NCBI GenBank assembly: GCA_038049695.1
Contig: CP142451.1
Location: forward strand, 37,628,501-37,692,500
DNA from: Cinnamomum chago
Lineage: Eukaryota; Streptophyta; Magnoliopsida; Laurales; Lauraceae
Reading direction: 5' to 3'
DNA: 64,000 nt
Part shown: one piece after another, positions 10,409 through 21,502 of the stretch
How the letters are laid out: each line of letters opens with the position of its first letter
How positions within the stretch are numbered: position 1 is the stretch's first letter
The notes under the pieces: model-generated
What the model was told of the DNA's origin: nothing
The model's input: the letters and a program-made list of their open reading frames with translations, nothing else
Databases searched by the model: none
Made by a program: the position numbers and the translations under genes

Positions 10409-13400
10409 TAGTTCCTCCAGGACGAACAAGGGCAAATAGCCTGTTACTGATGCACCTAGCCGGTTTACCAGGTCTCCTATTGTGGCCGTACAACAGGCTT
10501 GGGAGAAGTTCTAGTTTGTGGAGAGAAACTTGGAAGAGAGCGACTCCCTCAACCGTGATGAGATGAGACATCGATTAATCGCTCTCAAGGATGAGGAGTT
10601 TTACAAGATCATGGTAAGAAGTCGTCCTTGGGTCATGGACGATCAAAGCATTGTGCCAAAGCCTACCTTTTTCTTTGGTGACGTAGTCCCTGACGACTTG
10701 ACGTACTAAAGGAGATGTTTTCAGTTCTCTTACATGGCAGATGGTGAGGAGAACTATTTCTACCTAGTCGACCTTTGTTCGTAGTATCTCGATCATGAGT
10801 CTTTCTCCGACATGCCCAAAGAGGGAAGATCTTCCGAGCTGGGTGAAGAGGACTAATGTGGTCAAGACCGGGGTTGCTGTTGGCGGCCTTTCCGGTTATG
10901 GAGAGAAGTCACATGTCCGCATGGACATGTTGATGCTAGCCAGCGGCTACAAATGTTCTGATCATCCATCGGTCGATTTGAGACTGGTGGGCCTTGGCAT
11001 TTTCCAGGGTGACGACAGCAATTGGATGAAGCCTTTTTGACTTCGTGGCCGTTTCAGCACTGACTCAAGCTGGGAGTCATGGACTGATCACATCCTGCAG
11101 GTTGGTGGGGCCATTCTGAAGGAGGCAGAGATCTTCGATGGGGTTCGCGTTATTCGGCAAACCGTGGTTTTCTCTAATGAAGCCTTCATGGCCATATTGA
11201 AGTCATTCCTTCCACAAACCAACACCTTCATTGTCACAAATGGTGAGATTGGAGCACCGCTTCAGTTTTTCTGTAGTCACCACCTTTGTGAACATATCTG
11301 CAGGAATCTCGCTTGATAAGATCTTCTCCAATCTCAATAACTTTTCTTCCACAAGCCACCGTATGAAGTGATATCTGATACGAATGTATTTGATTCTTAG
11401 ATGAAAAGCCAAATTCTTTGCAAGATGAATGTCACTCTTACTCTCACTGTAAAGTCTGTTGGTTTCTTGCTTCTTACCCAACTCTTCCATTAATTCTTGC
11501 AACTTGAAAGTGCATCAATAGGGACGTCGAGATCAAGCAATCTTCAATGAAGCTTTCTCCAGGTTTGCGGAAAAAGGCTTTTGATTTTGGTATTTTCCGT
11601 GATTCCATCAGGGAAAGGTTGGGAAGACACCATTCTTTGACCAACGCAGAAAAGAGGTGGTTTTTTAACATACGTGTTGGTACGATGGTGTACCGGAGAC
11701 ATCTTTTTGTTGATATCCAACCATATGTCCCATCGCGTTTTGCACTGCAGTTAGGCTTCTCTCAAGGCTTTGTTGAAGCGCCTTCGAGCTTGGTGAAGTG
11801 TTTTGGAGGTTTGCAGGATGGAAGGAATGCATGGGCTTTTTACAGTGCGAAGGGCACTACCGCCATGATTTCCTATCCTGAGTTGCCCACTTTCCAGACT
11901 GCTGGCTTTACGAAATGGTTCGTAGAGAACATTTTGGTGTACCGGGGGCTTTCCAAGAAGAATCTCAATGTGAAGTAATCTTCTGGGAATGGTCTTGGCA
12001 AATAAGATGGAGTCCGTCGAGAGGAAGTTCTGACTTTCCTTGCTGAGAGAAGCACGCGATAGGCTTTCTCGGTGAGCAGGACGTCATCATATTAGGAGTT
12101 GTACAAGAGATACCTGGTGAGGTCTTGAAACAGCTGGAAGATGAGGAGGCTGAGATCGACGCGTGGATGCAAGCGCGAAGCGAATGAAGGCTTCCTTGGA
12201 GTCCATTGGGAGGAGAAGACCATCTGGCGAGGAATCAAGCGAAGGTTCTGTCTTTGATGATGGGGCGGGTACTTCAAGCAAACCGGCCCATAGAAGTAAG
12301 AGGAAGAGAGGGCAGCGCCGTAATAAGAGACGCACGATGACTCTCTTAATTCATAAGTCCCTCCCGCTATTGCTGAAGAGAAGTCAGGGGACGCTGATGA
12401 GCCTCCGGAAAAGAGAAGTTGAGATGAAGAGACCGTTAGTGAAGGTATGATTCTTCCTCTTTCTCTTTCCATTTCTTTCATTGAGATTTTCTTGTTTTAA
12501 TTTTCTTTCTCTCCCTTTTTAGTGGGAGATGACGATTTGGTGATGCCTGAGGTTATGGCTAATGAAGCAGTGATGGATCCGATTGCGGCATCTGAAGAAG
12601 AATCGAGGGACTCTGGAGTGATTCCATAATCTTCACCAGGTATGACTTCTTTGTATTTTCTCTTTTTTGTTTGTGCTGTCATTTGCTAACATGTTGCTTA
12701 TTTTCTTGTCAGCTACTTGCCACAGGATTCCGACAACTTCGAGCCATCCATGGATGCGACCTTTGACGATGCTTCGGATGAACTCATGAATGTAGAAAGT
12801 ATTCCGCCGATCGCAATAACCCTGATGATAATGGTTTTTCAACAGGATCATATTCATACCTTTTTTGTTTTGTTTTGCTGACAGGTTGTGAAGTAGCAGG
12901 AGAAGTTCCTCCGTCTTTCTCAGTGCCAGAGCAGGGGATGCCTGCAGTTGATTCAGAAGTATGGACTTCTTCTTCCAGTTTCAATGTGGCAGAGATGAAA
13001 TCTTCTGAGGAGATTCCTTCGCCAGTGTCTCCGATTAGAAATAATCTGATGATCACTCTTCCAACAGGGCATGACACGGGCAGTCGGCCAATGAAGAGGG
13101 GCGAGCCTTCATCCGGGCCATCTCTTGAGTATGCGAAGAAAGTGTTGAAGAGCGTTTTTAGCTCATGGGTCGAAACTCTTTCTTCTGGCCATTTGGAAGC
13201 TGGCTTTGGTATGATCAAGCATGTATAGGACATCCTTGCTGATAGCGAAGAGGTCAGTTTGGACATTGCAAGTACGAAGGCTTTTGATGATGAAGTCATA
13301 ACTCTAGGCAACAAGTGAAATGAGACCAAGATCTTCCCAAGCGGTGACTTCTTCAACGAGATGTTTTTGAAGCCTTTTAGAGAGGTCAAGTCTGAACCGA

Positions 13401-13822
13401 ACGAGGTCTCGCTGACTCGGAAGCAATTCGTTCGGGAGAGAAACATCACCGAGTTGGCCATCATTAAACTAACAGAAGACCTGTGCCGTCTTGATAGGGA
13501 GGTCATTGAGACCAGGCATCGTCTTGAGCTATTGGAGGAACAAGCTGCTGCCAAATGGGCCGCCATTGTGGAAGCTTGTACTAGAGAAGGGACTCTGTTT
13601 TGCCAAGTCGAGGAGGTTGAGAGCAATCTCCAAAGGAAGACTCAAGAGTACGAGCAATGACAGATTCTTTGGGAAGAACTTCCCCGTGCTGCAGATGGGT
13701 CATGGCGTTCTGCCGCATTTTATGGAAAGATTTTGAAGAAGCGTGGCCTGGAAGCTTTAGAGGCTAAGGCCAAGAGTCTACTTAAGGAGTTGAATCTTTG
13801 GCTGAATACCATGTTAGACTAA
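10409..13822 (+). pseudogene. Decayed antisense gene of the Tat gypsy, PMD-like
   Basis: Coding sequence on the strand opposite to the gypsy genes. An acceptor-like ttatag at about 10408 opens a first segment (SLNRDEMRHRLIALKDEEFY, about 10550-10609). A second runs 10795-11204 with one TGA. After an inserted copia fragment, 11547-11978 is open for 143 codons and contains YVPSRFALQLGFSQG, which resembles the plant mobile domain pattern (Y-P-R-A-Q-GF-Q). A basic stretch RSKRKRGQRRNKRR (12280-12330) looks like a nuclear signal. GT-AG introns are plausible at 12445-12522 and 12640-12712 (the second with a CTAAC branch point) and an acceptor at 12884. From 12885 one frame continues to TAA at 13820-13822 with only three stops, all explainable by C-to-T change, and its later part (13400-13650) is a charged coiled coil. 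Antisense ORFs are known in Tat relatives such as Grande and Retand. The domain call is tentative. Confidence 0.6.
11205..11510 (-). mobile_element. Copia RNase H fragment inserted in the antisense gene
   Basis: About 300 bp reading on the minus strand as the end of a Ty1/copia polyprotein: LMEELGKKQE, then YSESKSDIHLAKN (a degraded DSQSAIxLAKN), YHFIRWLVEE, and PADMFTKVVTTEKL. These are the last ~100 residues of copia RNase H. No LTR, primer site or target duplication is visible, so it may be repair filler rather than a true transposition. It splits the plus-strand antisense gene between two coding segments. Confidence 0.8.
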
Positions 13823-14039
13823 GCTCTTGATTTTTGTAACAAACTCTTTTTCTTCTTTTCTTTTGGTACCTCCATGTAAAAAACATTTTTGGTACTTTAT
13901 ATACCTTTTACTCAAATTCTTTTTGATGGAAAAAAGCAAAAGTTGGTTGAGGATGTTTTTTTGAAAATTTGACCAAAAGGTTGTCATTTTGTGAAAATCA
14001 TTTTGTCAAAGGTTTGTTTTGGGCTTGAAAGCCAGATTT
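13823..14039. other. Trailer of the antisense gene, no feature
   Basis: AT-rich sequence between the antisense stop codon and the repeat block. No clear polyadenylation signal or gene was recognised. Confidence 0.4.
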
Positions 14040-14600
14040 TGTGGCGAAAGCTTGGTTTTTTAATAACTTGGAAGCTGAATTTTGAGATGGCATGGGAGCC
14101 AAATTTTGTGGCGTAAGAGCCAAAATTTGTTCGTGGCATGGAAGCCAAAGTTTTGGAGATGGCATGAAAGCTGAATTTTTGGAGATGGCATGAAAGTCGA
14201 ATTTTTTTTTGAGATGGCATGAAGGTCGAATTTTTGTGATGGCATGAAAGCCGATTTTTTGAGATGGCATGAAAGCCAATTTTTTTTGAGATGGCATGAA
14301 AGCCGGGTTTTGAGATGGCATGAAAGCCGAATTTTGAATTGGCATGAGAGCCAGGTTTTGTAGCATAGGAGCAGATTTTGTTTGTGGCATGGAAGCCAAA
14401 TTTTTTTTTTTTAAAAACCAAGTTTTGTTTTGTTGGCATGAAAGCCAAATTTTAGATTATTGGCGTAAAAGCCGTTTTTTTGGATTTTTTGGCGTAAAAG
14501 CTGAAATTTTGTTTTTGGCGTAAAAGCCAATTTTAGTTTTTTTTGGCACAGAAGCCAATTTTGTTTTTTGGTGTAGAAGCCAGGTTTTGGTTTTAAAAAA
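14040..14600. repeat. ~25-40 bp tandem repeats (GGCATGAAAGCC)
   Basis: Some fifteen to twenty degenerate units of the form ggcatgaaagccgaattttgagat, changing gradually to ggcgtaaaagccaattttgtttt at the right. The minus-strand frames rich in FHAISK are translations of this repeat, not genes. Tandem repeats between pol and the 3' LTR are a known hypervariable feature of Tat/Ogre elements. Confidence 0.85.
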
Positions 14601-15030
14601 TACAAGTATCTACTAAAAGTCGCCTCCCTGCTGAATGGTATTGCAAGTATCGATGGAATGTCGCCTCCTTGCTCATTCGGTTTGCGAGTATCGATGGAAT
14701 GTCGCCTCCTCGCGAATTGGGATGGAAGTATCAACTGAACGTCGCTTCCTTTCTTTTTCAAAAATTTTGATTTTGCGGGTATCGACTGAATGTCGCTTCC
14801 CCACAATTCTTGAAACTTGAGGGTTTTTTTTTTTTTTTTTGGAAATTTGAGTTGTGGATATCAACTGGAATGTTGCGTCTCCATGATTTTTTGAAATTTT
14901 GCAAGTATCGACAAGGTGTCGCTTCCTTGCGGTTTTGAGGTTTTGGAAGTATCGAATGGGGTTCGCATTCTTTCAATTTTTTGGGCTTTACGAGTATCGA
15001 TTGAGTGTCGCTTCCCCGCGGTTTCTTAAA
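14601..15030. repeat. ~60-bp tandem repeats (AGTATCGATGGAATGTCGC)
   Basis: Seven or eight units starting with a variant of gcaagtatcgatggaatgtcgcctcc occur at about 14604, 14643, 14687, 14727, 14778, 14856, 14903, 14948 and 14992. Spacing varies from 40 to 75 bp because the T-rich linker changes length. It directly adjoins the shorter-unit block to the left. Confidence 0.8.
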
Positions 15031-15396
15031 AACCACTTTTTTGTTTAAAGACACGAGGGTCGTAAATTTTGACTTAAAACCGTTTTTTGTTGTAAAAGTC
15101 GGGGTGGACTTAGGTGGAAATTCCTGAGTCCTGATTTTTGTTTCAAACCATGAATTTTGGGTTCAAGGATCGAAAGTTTTGGTCAAGTCTGGGAAAAGGC
15201 TTCTAAACTTGGATTTTTGGATTTTTTTTTTTTAACAATGAAACTATGAAAGTGAGCATTGTTTTGAGTTTTTTTTTTTTTTAGAAATTTCAACATAAGA
15301 ATGAAATTCCAAATGGAGTGGGTTTGACGAGCAAGTACCTGAGAATAGGCTTTGACCGTGCAGGCATTGCTCTGACCCGGTGGCATAAGTCTTCAA
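15031..15396. other. Gypsy sequence past integrase, no gene seen
   Basis: T-rich on the plus strand. It follows the stop of the integrase tail and holds no recognisable domain. Confidence 0.5.
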
Positions 15397-16640
15397 GGGT
15401 AGTACCGCTTCAGGAATTTGCCGTTGATGGGCAACATACATCTATCACCCTCCATGTTTAAGAGAGCATATGCGCCGTTGGAGAAGACTTTGTCAATGAC
15501 GAAATGGTCCCTCCCATTTTGGTTCGAATTTGCCTTTGGTTTTGTGGGCGAAAACCATTGGTCTTTTTACTACAAGAACCAAGTCACCCTTTTTATAAGA
15601 GCGTTGCCTGACCTTCTTGTCAAAAGATCCTACCATGCGTGCTTGGTACAGCTCAATACTTTGTAGAGCTTCAAGCCGACTTTCATCGAGATTATCCAGC
15701 ACTGGGAGTCTCAATTTGACATTGCTTTCCTTTGTCATGTCATTTTGCAAAGATACCCTTAAGGAAGGAATTTGTACTTCCAAATGGACAAGAGCTTCGC
15801 ATCCATAGACCAAAGAGAATGGTGTGCTATGGGTTGGTCCTTGAACGGTTGTTCGATAAGCCCATAAAGCTTCAAGTAGTCTATCTTCCCAGTCTCTTTC
15901 GTGACTAGAGACAATTTTCTTGAGAATTTTGTAGAGTGTCTTGTTAAAGGCTTCTGCTAGTCCGTTCACCGCCGGATTGTATGGAGTCGAAGGACAACTT
16001 TGGATTTTGTATTTGTCGCAAAACCTGTAGAATCTGTGATCCCAGAATTGTGGTCCGTTATCATCGATGAATCTTTTAGGTATGCCGAAGCGACAGATAA
16101 TGTTGATGTGCAAGAATTGAAGGATTGATGAGGTCTTCATTTTGCTGAGCGCAAATGCTTCTGACCACTTGGAGAAATAATCCATAGCGGCGAAGATGAA
16201 GCGATGACCTTTGCTTGATGAGGGAGAGATAGGACCTATGATGTCCATACCCCAGGATTCGAAAGGCCATGAGATCGTTGTGGGATGTAGCCATTCCGGA
16301 GGCATGTGGACATAATCTCCATGAATTTGGCATTGTTGGCAGCGTTTAGCAAATTGCAAAGCATCCGCTACCATGGTAGGCCAATAATAACCTAACCTTT
16401 TTATCTGATAGTAGAGCTTAGGACCAGTCTGATGAGCTCCACAAAAACCAGCATGTACTTCTTTGAGAGTTTCCTTGGCTTCTTGCTGAGACAAGCAGCG
16501 TAGAAGTACTCCGTTAAAGGATTTTCTGTAAAGCATTTTTGAAGAAATATCCAAATGAAAGTTTGAGGCTCGTCTTTGAAGGCTTACTCGTTCTTTTGGA
16601 TCTTCAGGTAGGATTCTGAACATAATGTGATTTGTAAGTT
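15397..16640 (-). pseudogene. Gypsy integrase
   Basis: A 376-codon open frame (15493-16623) covers most of the integrase, which inserts the cDNA into host DNA. The N-terminal zinc site is visible (HAGFCGAH, then CQQC), followed by the catalytic core: WGMDIIGPI, then IDDNGPQF and, in place of the usual GQAEATNKT, GLAEAFNKTLYK, so D, D and E are all kept. The C-terminal GDLVL(V)VKRP and KGKFEPKWEGPF follow. A one-base shift at about 15495 then moves the frame; the expected tail (VIDKVFSNGAYALL to FLKRYYP) continues to a stop at about 15397. No chromodomain follows, as in Tat and Athila rather than chromoviruses. Apart from the frameshift this is the best-preserved domain of the element. Confidence 0.92.
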
Positions 16641-17060
16641 TTCCCTTTTTTGGATTGCCATAGATGTGGCGAGTCCGGTAAGGGCATCTGCACGGATGTT
16701 TTCACCTCTGAGGATGTGGGTGATGTGACAGATGTCAAACTTTTATCGAAGCAATTGAGCCTTGTTGTAGTAAGGCAACATATCAGGCTTCTTGACTTCA
16801 AATTTCTGATTCATCTGGTTGACGATCAGTTGAGAGTCCCCAAAAGCTTCCAGCATGGTGATGCCAGATTCGAGGGCGAGTTCCAATCCTACAATCAGGG
16901 CTTGGTACTCAACTGCATTGTTTGAACATGGTTCCAGTAGCGAGAAAGCATGTGGAATCATGTATTTGTTGGGATTGACAAAGAGGATGCCAATTCCCGA
17001 TATTTGCTTTCCTTTTTCATTTGTCCTGTTTGCGCCGTCGAAGTACATGTCCTAGGAAGC
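16641..17060 (-). pseudogene. Second (archaeal-type) RNase H
   Basis: Minus strand from about 17056: MYFDGANR, GIGILFVNPNKYMIPHAFSL, NAVEYQALIVGLELAL, and FGDSQLIVNQM. The D (FDGA), E (VEYQAL) and D (GDSQL) of the RNase H fold are present. It directly follows the first, degenerate RNase H and precedes the integrase. A second RNase H of this kind is a known hallmark of the Tat clade and is thought to have replaced the first one. Stops separate it from its neighbours, for instance just before MYFDGA. Confidence 0.85.
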
Positions 17061-18520
17061 ATTTGGTAAGGAAGTTTCCACATTGTAGACAGATTCGTCT
17101 GGGAGATCATCCCTCAGTGGAGAATCCACAGGCAATGGATGCTCTGCGAGAAAGTCTGCTAGAGCTTAGCATTTGAAAGGCGGACCATTTTGTCAATCTG
17201 GCATTGAGAGAACCTGCTTTTGTGATAAGGACCTTTAAGAGATTGATCCTCGAAATCAGGTATACTGTGTTGGACAACAGATAGTGACGCAACTTTTGTA
17301 CGGCAAACATCACTGCAAGGCATTCTTTTTCGACTAGAGAGTAACGATGCTTTGCACCTACCAACATGTGGCTGAGATAATATAGAGCAACTTCTTTTCC
17401 TTTGTCGTTTTTTTGTGCCAGTATGGCACCCAAAGAGTAATCGAGAGCTCTTGTGTACAAGATGAATGGTTTTCCAGTTGTGTGAGTAGCCAACACTGGA
17501 TGATTGGTCAAGTATGTCTTGATTTCTTGAAATGTGGCTTCACATTCAGCATCCCAAACAAAGTACACACCTTTCTTCATTAGGTGAGAGAATGGACGGC
17601 ACTTTCCTGATAGATTGGAGATGAACCGTCAAATGTATGCCAACCTTCCTTGAAGCCTTTTTAGTTCTCTTAGGGTTCTTGGAGATGGCATTTCTATGAT
17701 AGCCTTGACTTTGCTGGGGTCAAGTTCTATTCTGCCTTTCCGAACTATGAATCTGAGAAACTTACCCGATGAGACACCAAAGAAGCACTTTAGTGGATTC
17801 ATCCGCAATTTGTGTTTGCGAAGTCGGAGGGAGACTTCTCGAAGATCTTTGAGATGGTCTTCTTTTCTTCTGCTTTTAACGGCGAGGTCATCAACGTAAC
17901 ATTCGACCGTTTTGTGCTACATATCTTGGAATATCTTCATCATAGCCCTCTGAAATGTTGCACCAGCATTTTTCAGACCAAATGGCATGACTGTGTAGCA
18001 ATACATGCCAAATGGAGTCCGAAACGATGTATGTCTTTCATCTTCGGGATGCATCTTTATCTGATTGTAGCCAGAGAATCCATCCATGAATGTCATTCGT
18101 TTGAATCTGTAGGTGTTGTCGATCATCACCTCTGGTATGGGGAGCAGGCCTTCATCTTTAGGGCAAGCATTATTCAGGTCTCTATAGTCAATACAGACCC
18201 TGATTTGCCCATTTTTCTTTGTTACGGGGACGATGTTGGCCAACCATTCAGGATGCCATTCCTCGCGGATGAAGCCAACACTTTTGAGTTTCTGAACTTC
18301 TTGTTCAATTTTATCCATCACATCAGGATGGAATCTTCTTTGGCCTTGTTTGACAGGCTTGATGTCTTTTGCAGATTGAGTTTGTGGACTGCTATTTTGG
18401 GGTCTAAGCTAGACATTTCAGCGTAAGATCATGCAAAACAATCAACAAACTCACGAAGAAAAGCGATATACTCAGGTAACTCATCATCCATTATATTCTT
18501 ACTTATGAATACAAGACGTG
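17061..18520 (-). pseudogene. Gypsy reverse transcriptase and first RNase H
   Basis: Minus strand. The domain starts near 18515 (IMDDELPEYIAFLREFVDCFA), then passes through WLANIVPVTKKNGQIRVCIDYRDLN, MPFGLKNAGATFQRAM (17917-18321), and a YVDDLAVKS catalytic loop at about 17885-17910. A TAG stop lies a few codons before that loop, and another stop follows FVDCFA at about 18429. The connection continues to VYFVWDAECEATFQEIK and the first RNase H (17107-17580), where ILYTRALDYSLGAIL stands in place of an LxTDAS catalytic segment. Loss of catalytic residues from this first RNase H is typical for Tat elements that carry a second one. Confidence 0.92.
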
Positions 18521-20022
18521 GGTTATTAGGTGTCCCCAAGTCTATCTTTTGAACATAATCTTTTGTTGAAAGGTTTGAAAGTGGTTCTTCCACATTGTTT
18601 TCGGAGGCTTCCAACTTAACAAAACCTTCTGGAGTTCCGAAGGCATTTACAGACCAAGGCTTTGCTTTTGTCCAAAGGTCTTCTTGATCGGTATTCTTCT
18701 CAAGACTGGCAATGAGATGATCCCAATCACCTGTTGAAACTGGGTCGAAATAAGGTACTTCTTTTGGAGACGATGGTTCCTCTGGGCTAGAAAACCGTGC
18801 GTCTGTGTCATCGGACAATTCCTCTTCATTATCATAGAAATCATACCAATTGGAAGAGCTTCCTGAATCCTTGACTGGTGAATCCTCAAAGAGATATTCA
18901 GGGAAATCAATGTCTTCATGGACACGAGATGTTGAGGCTTGGTCGGCAAAATGACTTTGTAGCCTTTGTATCAACTGTCTCGTGGGAGTGTCAGGATCAT
19001 ATCCTAATTCGTATGAAGACTTGTCTATGTGACGATGGAGCTTCCAATATTCCAGTTGACTTTTGGTCAGGGTGGGTTTCAATGGTGTGAGAATACCACG
19101 GCCACCTCCCAAACCGATTGGATTCTGAGCATCATAGCCCATTTTCTTCATAATAGCTTGTGTCGTTGGACTATACAGGAATAATTGAGGCATACCTTTA
19201 TTTTGGAAAGGTTCAAGCGAAGAATTTGATGAAGAGGCTTCTGATTTGTGGAAGAAGATTGTCTTTTCTTCTGCTGAAGTTGCCGGAACGACGAAGGAAG
19301 CAAACGTAGGGTCTTCTACATCGACAGGTGTCTCCAACAGAGTGAGAGCAGGCTGAACTTGCTGAGTATCAGCTTGGCTTGATGATGTATCGTCTTCTGG
19401 ATCTGAATCCGAATCCGTGTCTTGCATGATGGACACGAAGGAGATAATGAACTTGCCCCCAGTCTTTTGGTTTGTCCTTTTTGCTTTGGTGGTGATTACA
19501 AAAGGCTTTAAACGTTTGAGGGAGACAACGAAGGGAGAATGAATGCTCTCTTCGGTTTTGCTGGAAGATTTTTTTTCTTCCGATGATTGCTGAGGAGCCT
19601 TGCCCTTATCTTTCTGGAGATTTTTGGCGAATGGTGCTATTCCTTCCTCCTTTTCTTCTTCTTCATCCTTGTACATCTGAGCATCTGCAAGATGGACATC
19701 TTTGCCTTTGAAGGGCTTTTTGTCTAGAAACACTCGATGTATTAAGCCGTCGTTGCCAACAAACTTGATGCACTGATGTAAAGTTGAAGGGACGACACTA
19801 TTCTCATGTATCCAGGGGCGTCCAAGAAGGATATTGTAGCATGAAGGGGTTCTTATTGTGTACACAGCGACTTCAAAGATAAGATCACCGATTTGCAACT
19901 TGAACCTGATTTTGCCGATAGGCCTTTGAGTACTCCCTTCGTATTCAAAGATGGATATAGACGTGTGACTCAGCTTGCTAGGTGGGATGCCTAGCTCTTC
20001 GAGTGCTGAAGTAGAGATAAGA
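18521..20022 (-). pseudogene. Protease C-terminal part and linker to RT
   Basis: Minus strand. From 20022 the reading is the second half of an aspartic protease (SALEELGIPPSKL, then YNILLGRPWIHENSVVPS, the usual ILGRPWL flap-end motif), followed by a long acidic and serine-rich linker, then MKKMGYDAQNPIGLGGGRGI, a glycine-rich motif resembling a G-patch. This is open for 489 codons (18429-19898). The protease N-terminal half with the catalytic Asp is at 25706-25938, separated by a CACTA insertion. Linkers with such a glycine-rich motif occur in plant gypsy polyproteins; their role is not known to me. Confidence 0.85.
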
Positions 20023-20025
20023 TTG

Positions 20026-20400
20026 CACTACGTAAAAAAACCAAAAAAACCGACAGCTAAGAACCGTCGTTTTCTTTCAAAAACGACACACGTGTCTGTC
20101 GGTAGGACCGTTGTCAATATTGTAGTCGCTTTTAAAAACGACAGTTAATAACCGTTGATAATCTTAATTAAACGAAGATTTTCACATATCGCAAATATTT
20201 AAATTAACGACGGCTAATAACCATCGGTTAATGCGATTATTATCGACACCTTAAATCAAAATGTCGACAGCTAAACGCTGGATAAAACGACAGTTTACCT
20301 CTGTCGTTTATTTTAAATTTAATGAAGAGTCAAAATCATAAAATAAATAAAACGACGGCTAAAAGTCGTCGTTCTATTTATTTTCTAGAAAAAAAATTAA
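20026..20400. repeat. Left subterminal repeats of CACTA 1
   Basis: Several inverted and direct copies of a motif around (a)cgac(a/g)gctaa and ccgtcg(t/g)tt at about 20051-20075, 20141-20150, 20215-20230, 20267-20280 and 20351-20372. The right end carries the matching ttttagccgtcggta at about 25648-25662. Confidence 0.7.
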
Positions 20401-20738
20401 AAATTAAAAAAAAAATTCAACCTGCTGAAATCAATTAATAATCACCACACATGTACATTATCCACTCTTATCCATTCACATACCAATATACAACCATTAA
20501 CCTTTCAAACATCCGTTGACCACCATATCAATATCCATTTAAAATAACACTAGAAGTGAACATCCATACAATATTCAAAATTCAAAAAGCTGTCCTAGAA
20601 AACAAAGCTCCATCCAAAACAGCTGAACATCCATCCCATCATCAAAACTCAAAAAGTTGTTCAGGAAACAAAGCTCCATCCAAAACAACTAAACATCGAT
20701 CCCATCATCAAAATCCAAGTAAGTTAGAAAAGAAAAAA

Positions 20739-21502
20739 CTAGCAAGGGAAAGTCCTAAATGTTGGCCAATCAATAATGTCTGCAACCATAGTATCTTCCA
20801 TCTTCCTAACTCCATCCATCAACTTGATGTCACCATCCACAATCTCATCTATAACAATTCTATAACAATATGAATTGTCTGGCGATACCCCCATCAAACT
20901 GCCAAAGGCTACAACTATGCTCTTCCTTAAATGCATCAACTTGTGTCTCTTGATGTGTTGATGGCGGTCTCACCTACATTATAATTAAGAAACACATAAT
21001 GTAAGTATTTTATCATACTCAATTATCTAAATAAGTTTATGAATATACATTTTATATGTAAAGTTGTGTCTTACTGGAGAGGAACTCTCGTGATCGGTCG
21101 AAGAACACATTTGTGTCTCACTTTGAGAAAGGGAAGCAACAATCTTCTCCATGTCCGCCATTCGGAATTTCAACCCATCCACCTCAGTCTCAAGGGCCAC
21201 ATGTGATTTGTGCTATTCTTCATAAGCTCTCTTATAAGGATTTGAATTATGCACAATTGACCTTGAGACACCCAACCCCAAGCCCTGACACGTCCACGAG
21301 TATCGGTACCAAAAACCTATTTTAAAAATTAAAAAGGTCAATAGCTGCTCTTGATATGTATTCATTGTTAAGTATTAATTAAAACCAAGTTGATATCTAA
21401 ATATAAATATAAGATAAACCGCATACCTTTGCAACCCCATCATTGTCGATATCATTATGTGCAATGGAAGGGTCATCGTCACACATTCTACTAAGCCTTT
21501 CC
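20739..21502 (-). pseudogene. CACTA transposase (TNPA-like) exons, broken
   Basis: Three minus-strand pieces resemble the C-terminal part of plant CACTA TNPA-like proteins. 21427-21502 reads ERLSRMCDDDPSIAHND. About 21120-21300 reads GLGLGVSRSI followed by a short coiled coil (LETEVDGLKFRMADMEKIVA). 20739-20939 reads VVAFGSLMGVSP, VIDEIVDGDIKL and DIIDWPTFRTFP, matching the pattern of the final domain (VAxG...V.ID.V.....WP). Splice-like borders separate the pieces (for instance ttcag- and -gtaag-like sequences between 20960 and 21110). Key catalytic TNPD sequence is absent, so the element was non-autonomous or is a remnant. The assignment rests on family pattern recall. Confidence 0.55.

Noticed and set aside
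3377-11510. One copia element spanning both minus-strand fragments at 3.4-4.4 kb and 11.2-11.5 kb
   Set aside because: The second lies inside the gypsy element, which is inserted between them, and the two do not share ends.
12784-13626. Uninterrupted 280-codon minus-strand frame, longer than the plus-strand pieces
   Set aside because: Its composition is serine- and leucine-rich as expected for the shadow of a lysine/glutamate-rich coiled coil on the other strand. Splice sites, motif order and the single plus frame to 13822 favour the plus strand.
13984-14448. Overlapping minus frames with FHAISK/CHLQ repeats, which could suggest a repeat protein
   Set aside because: They are simply translations of the GGCATGAAAGCC tandem repeat in three frames.
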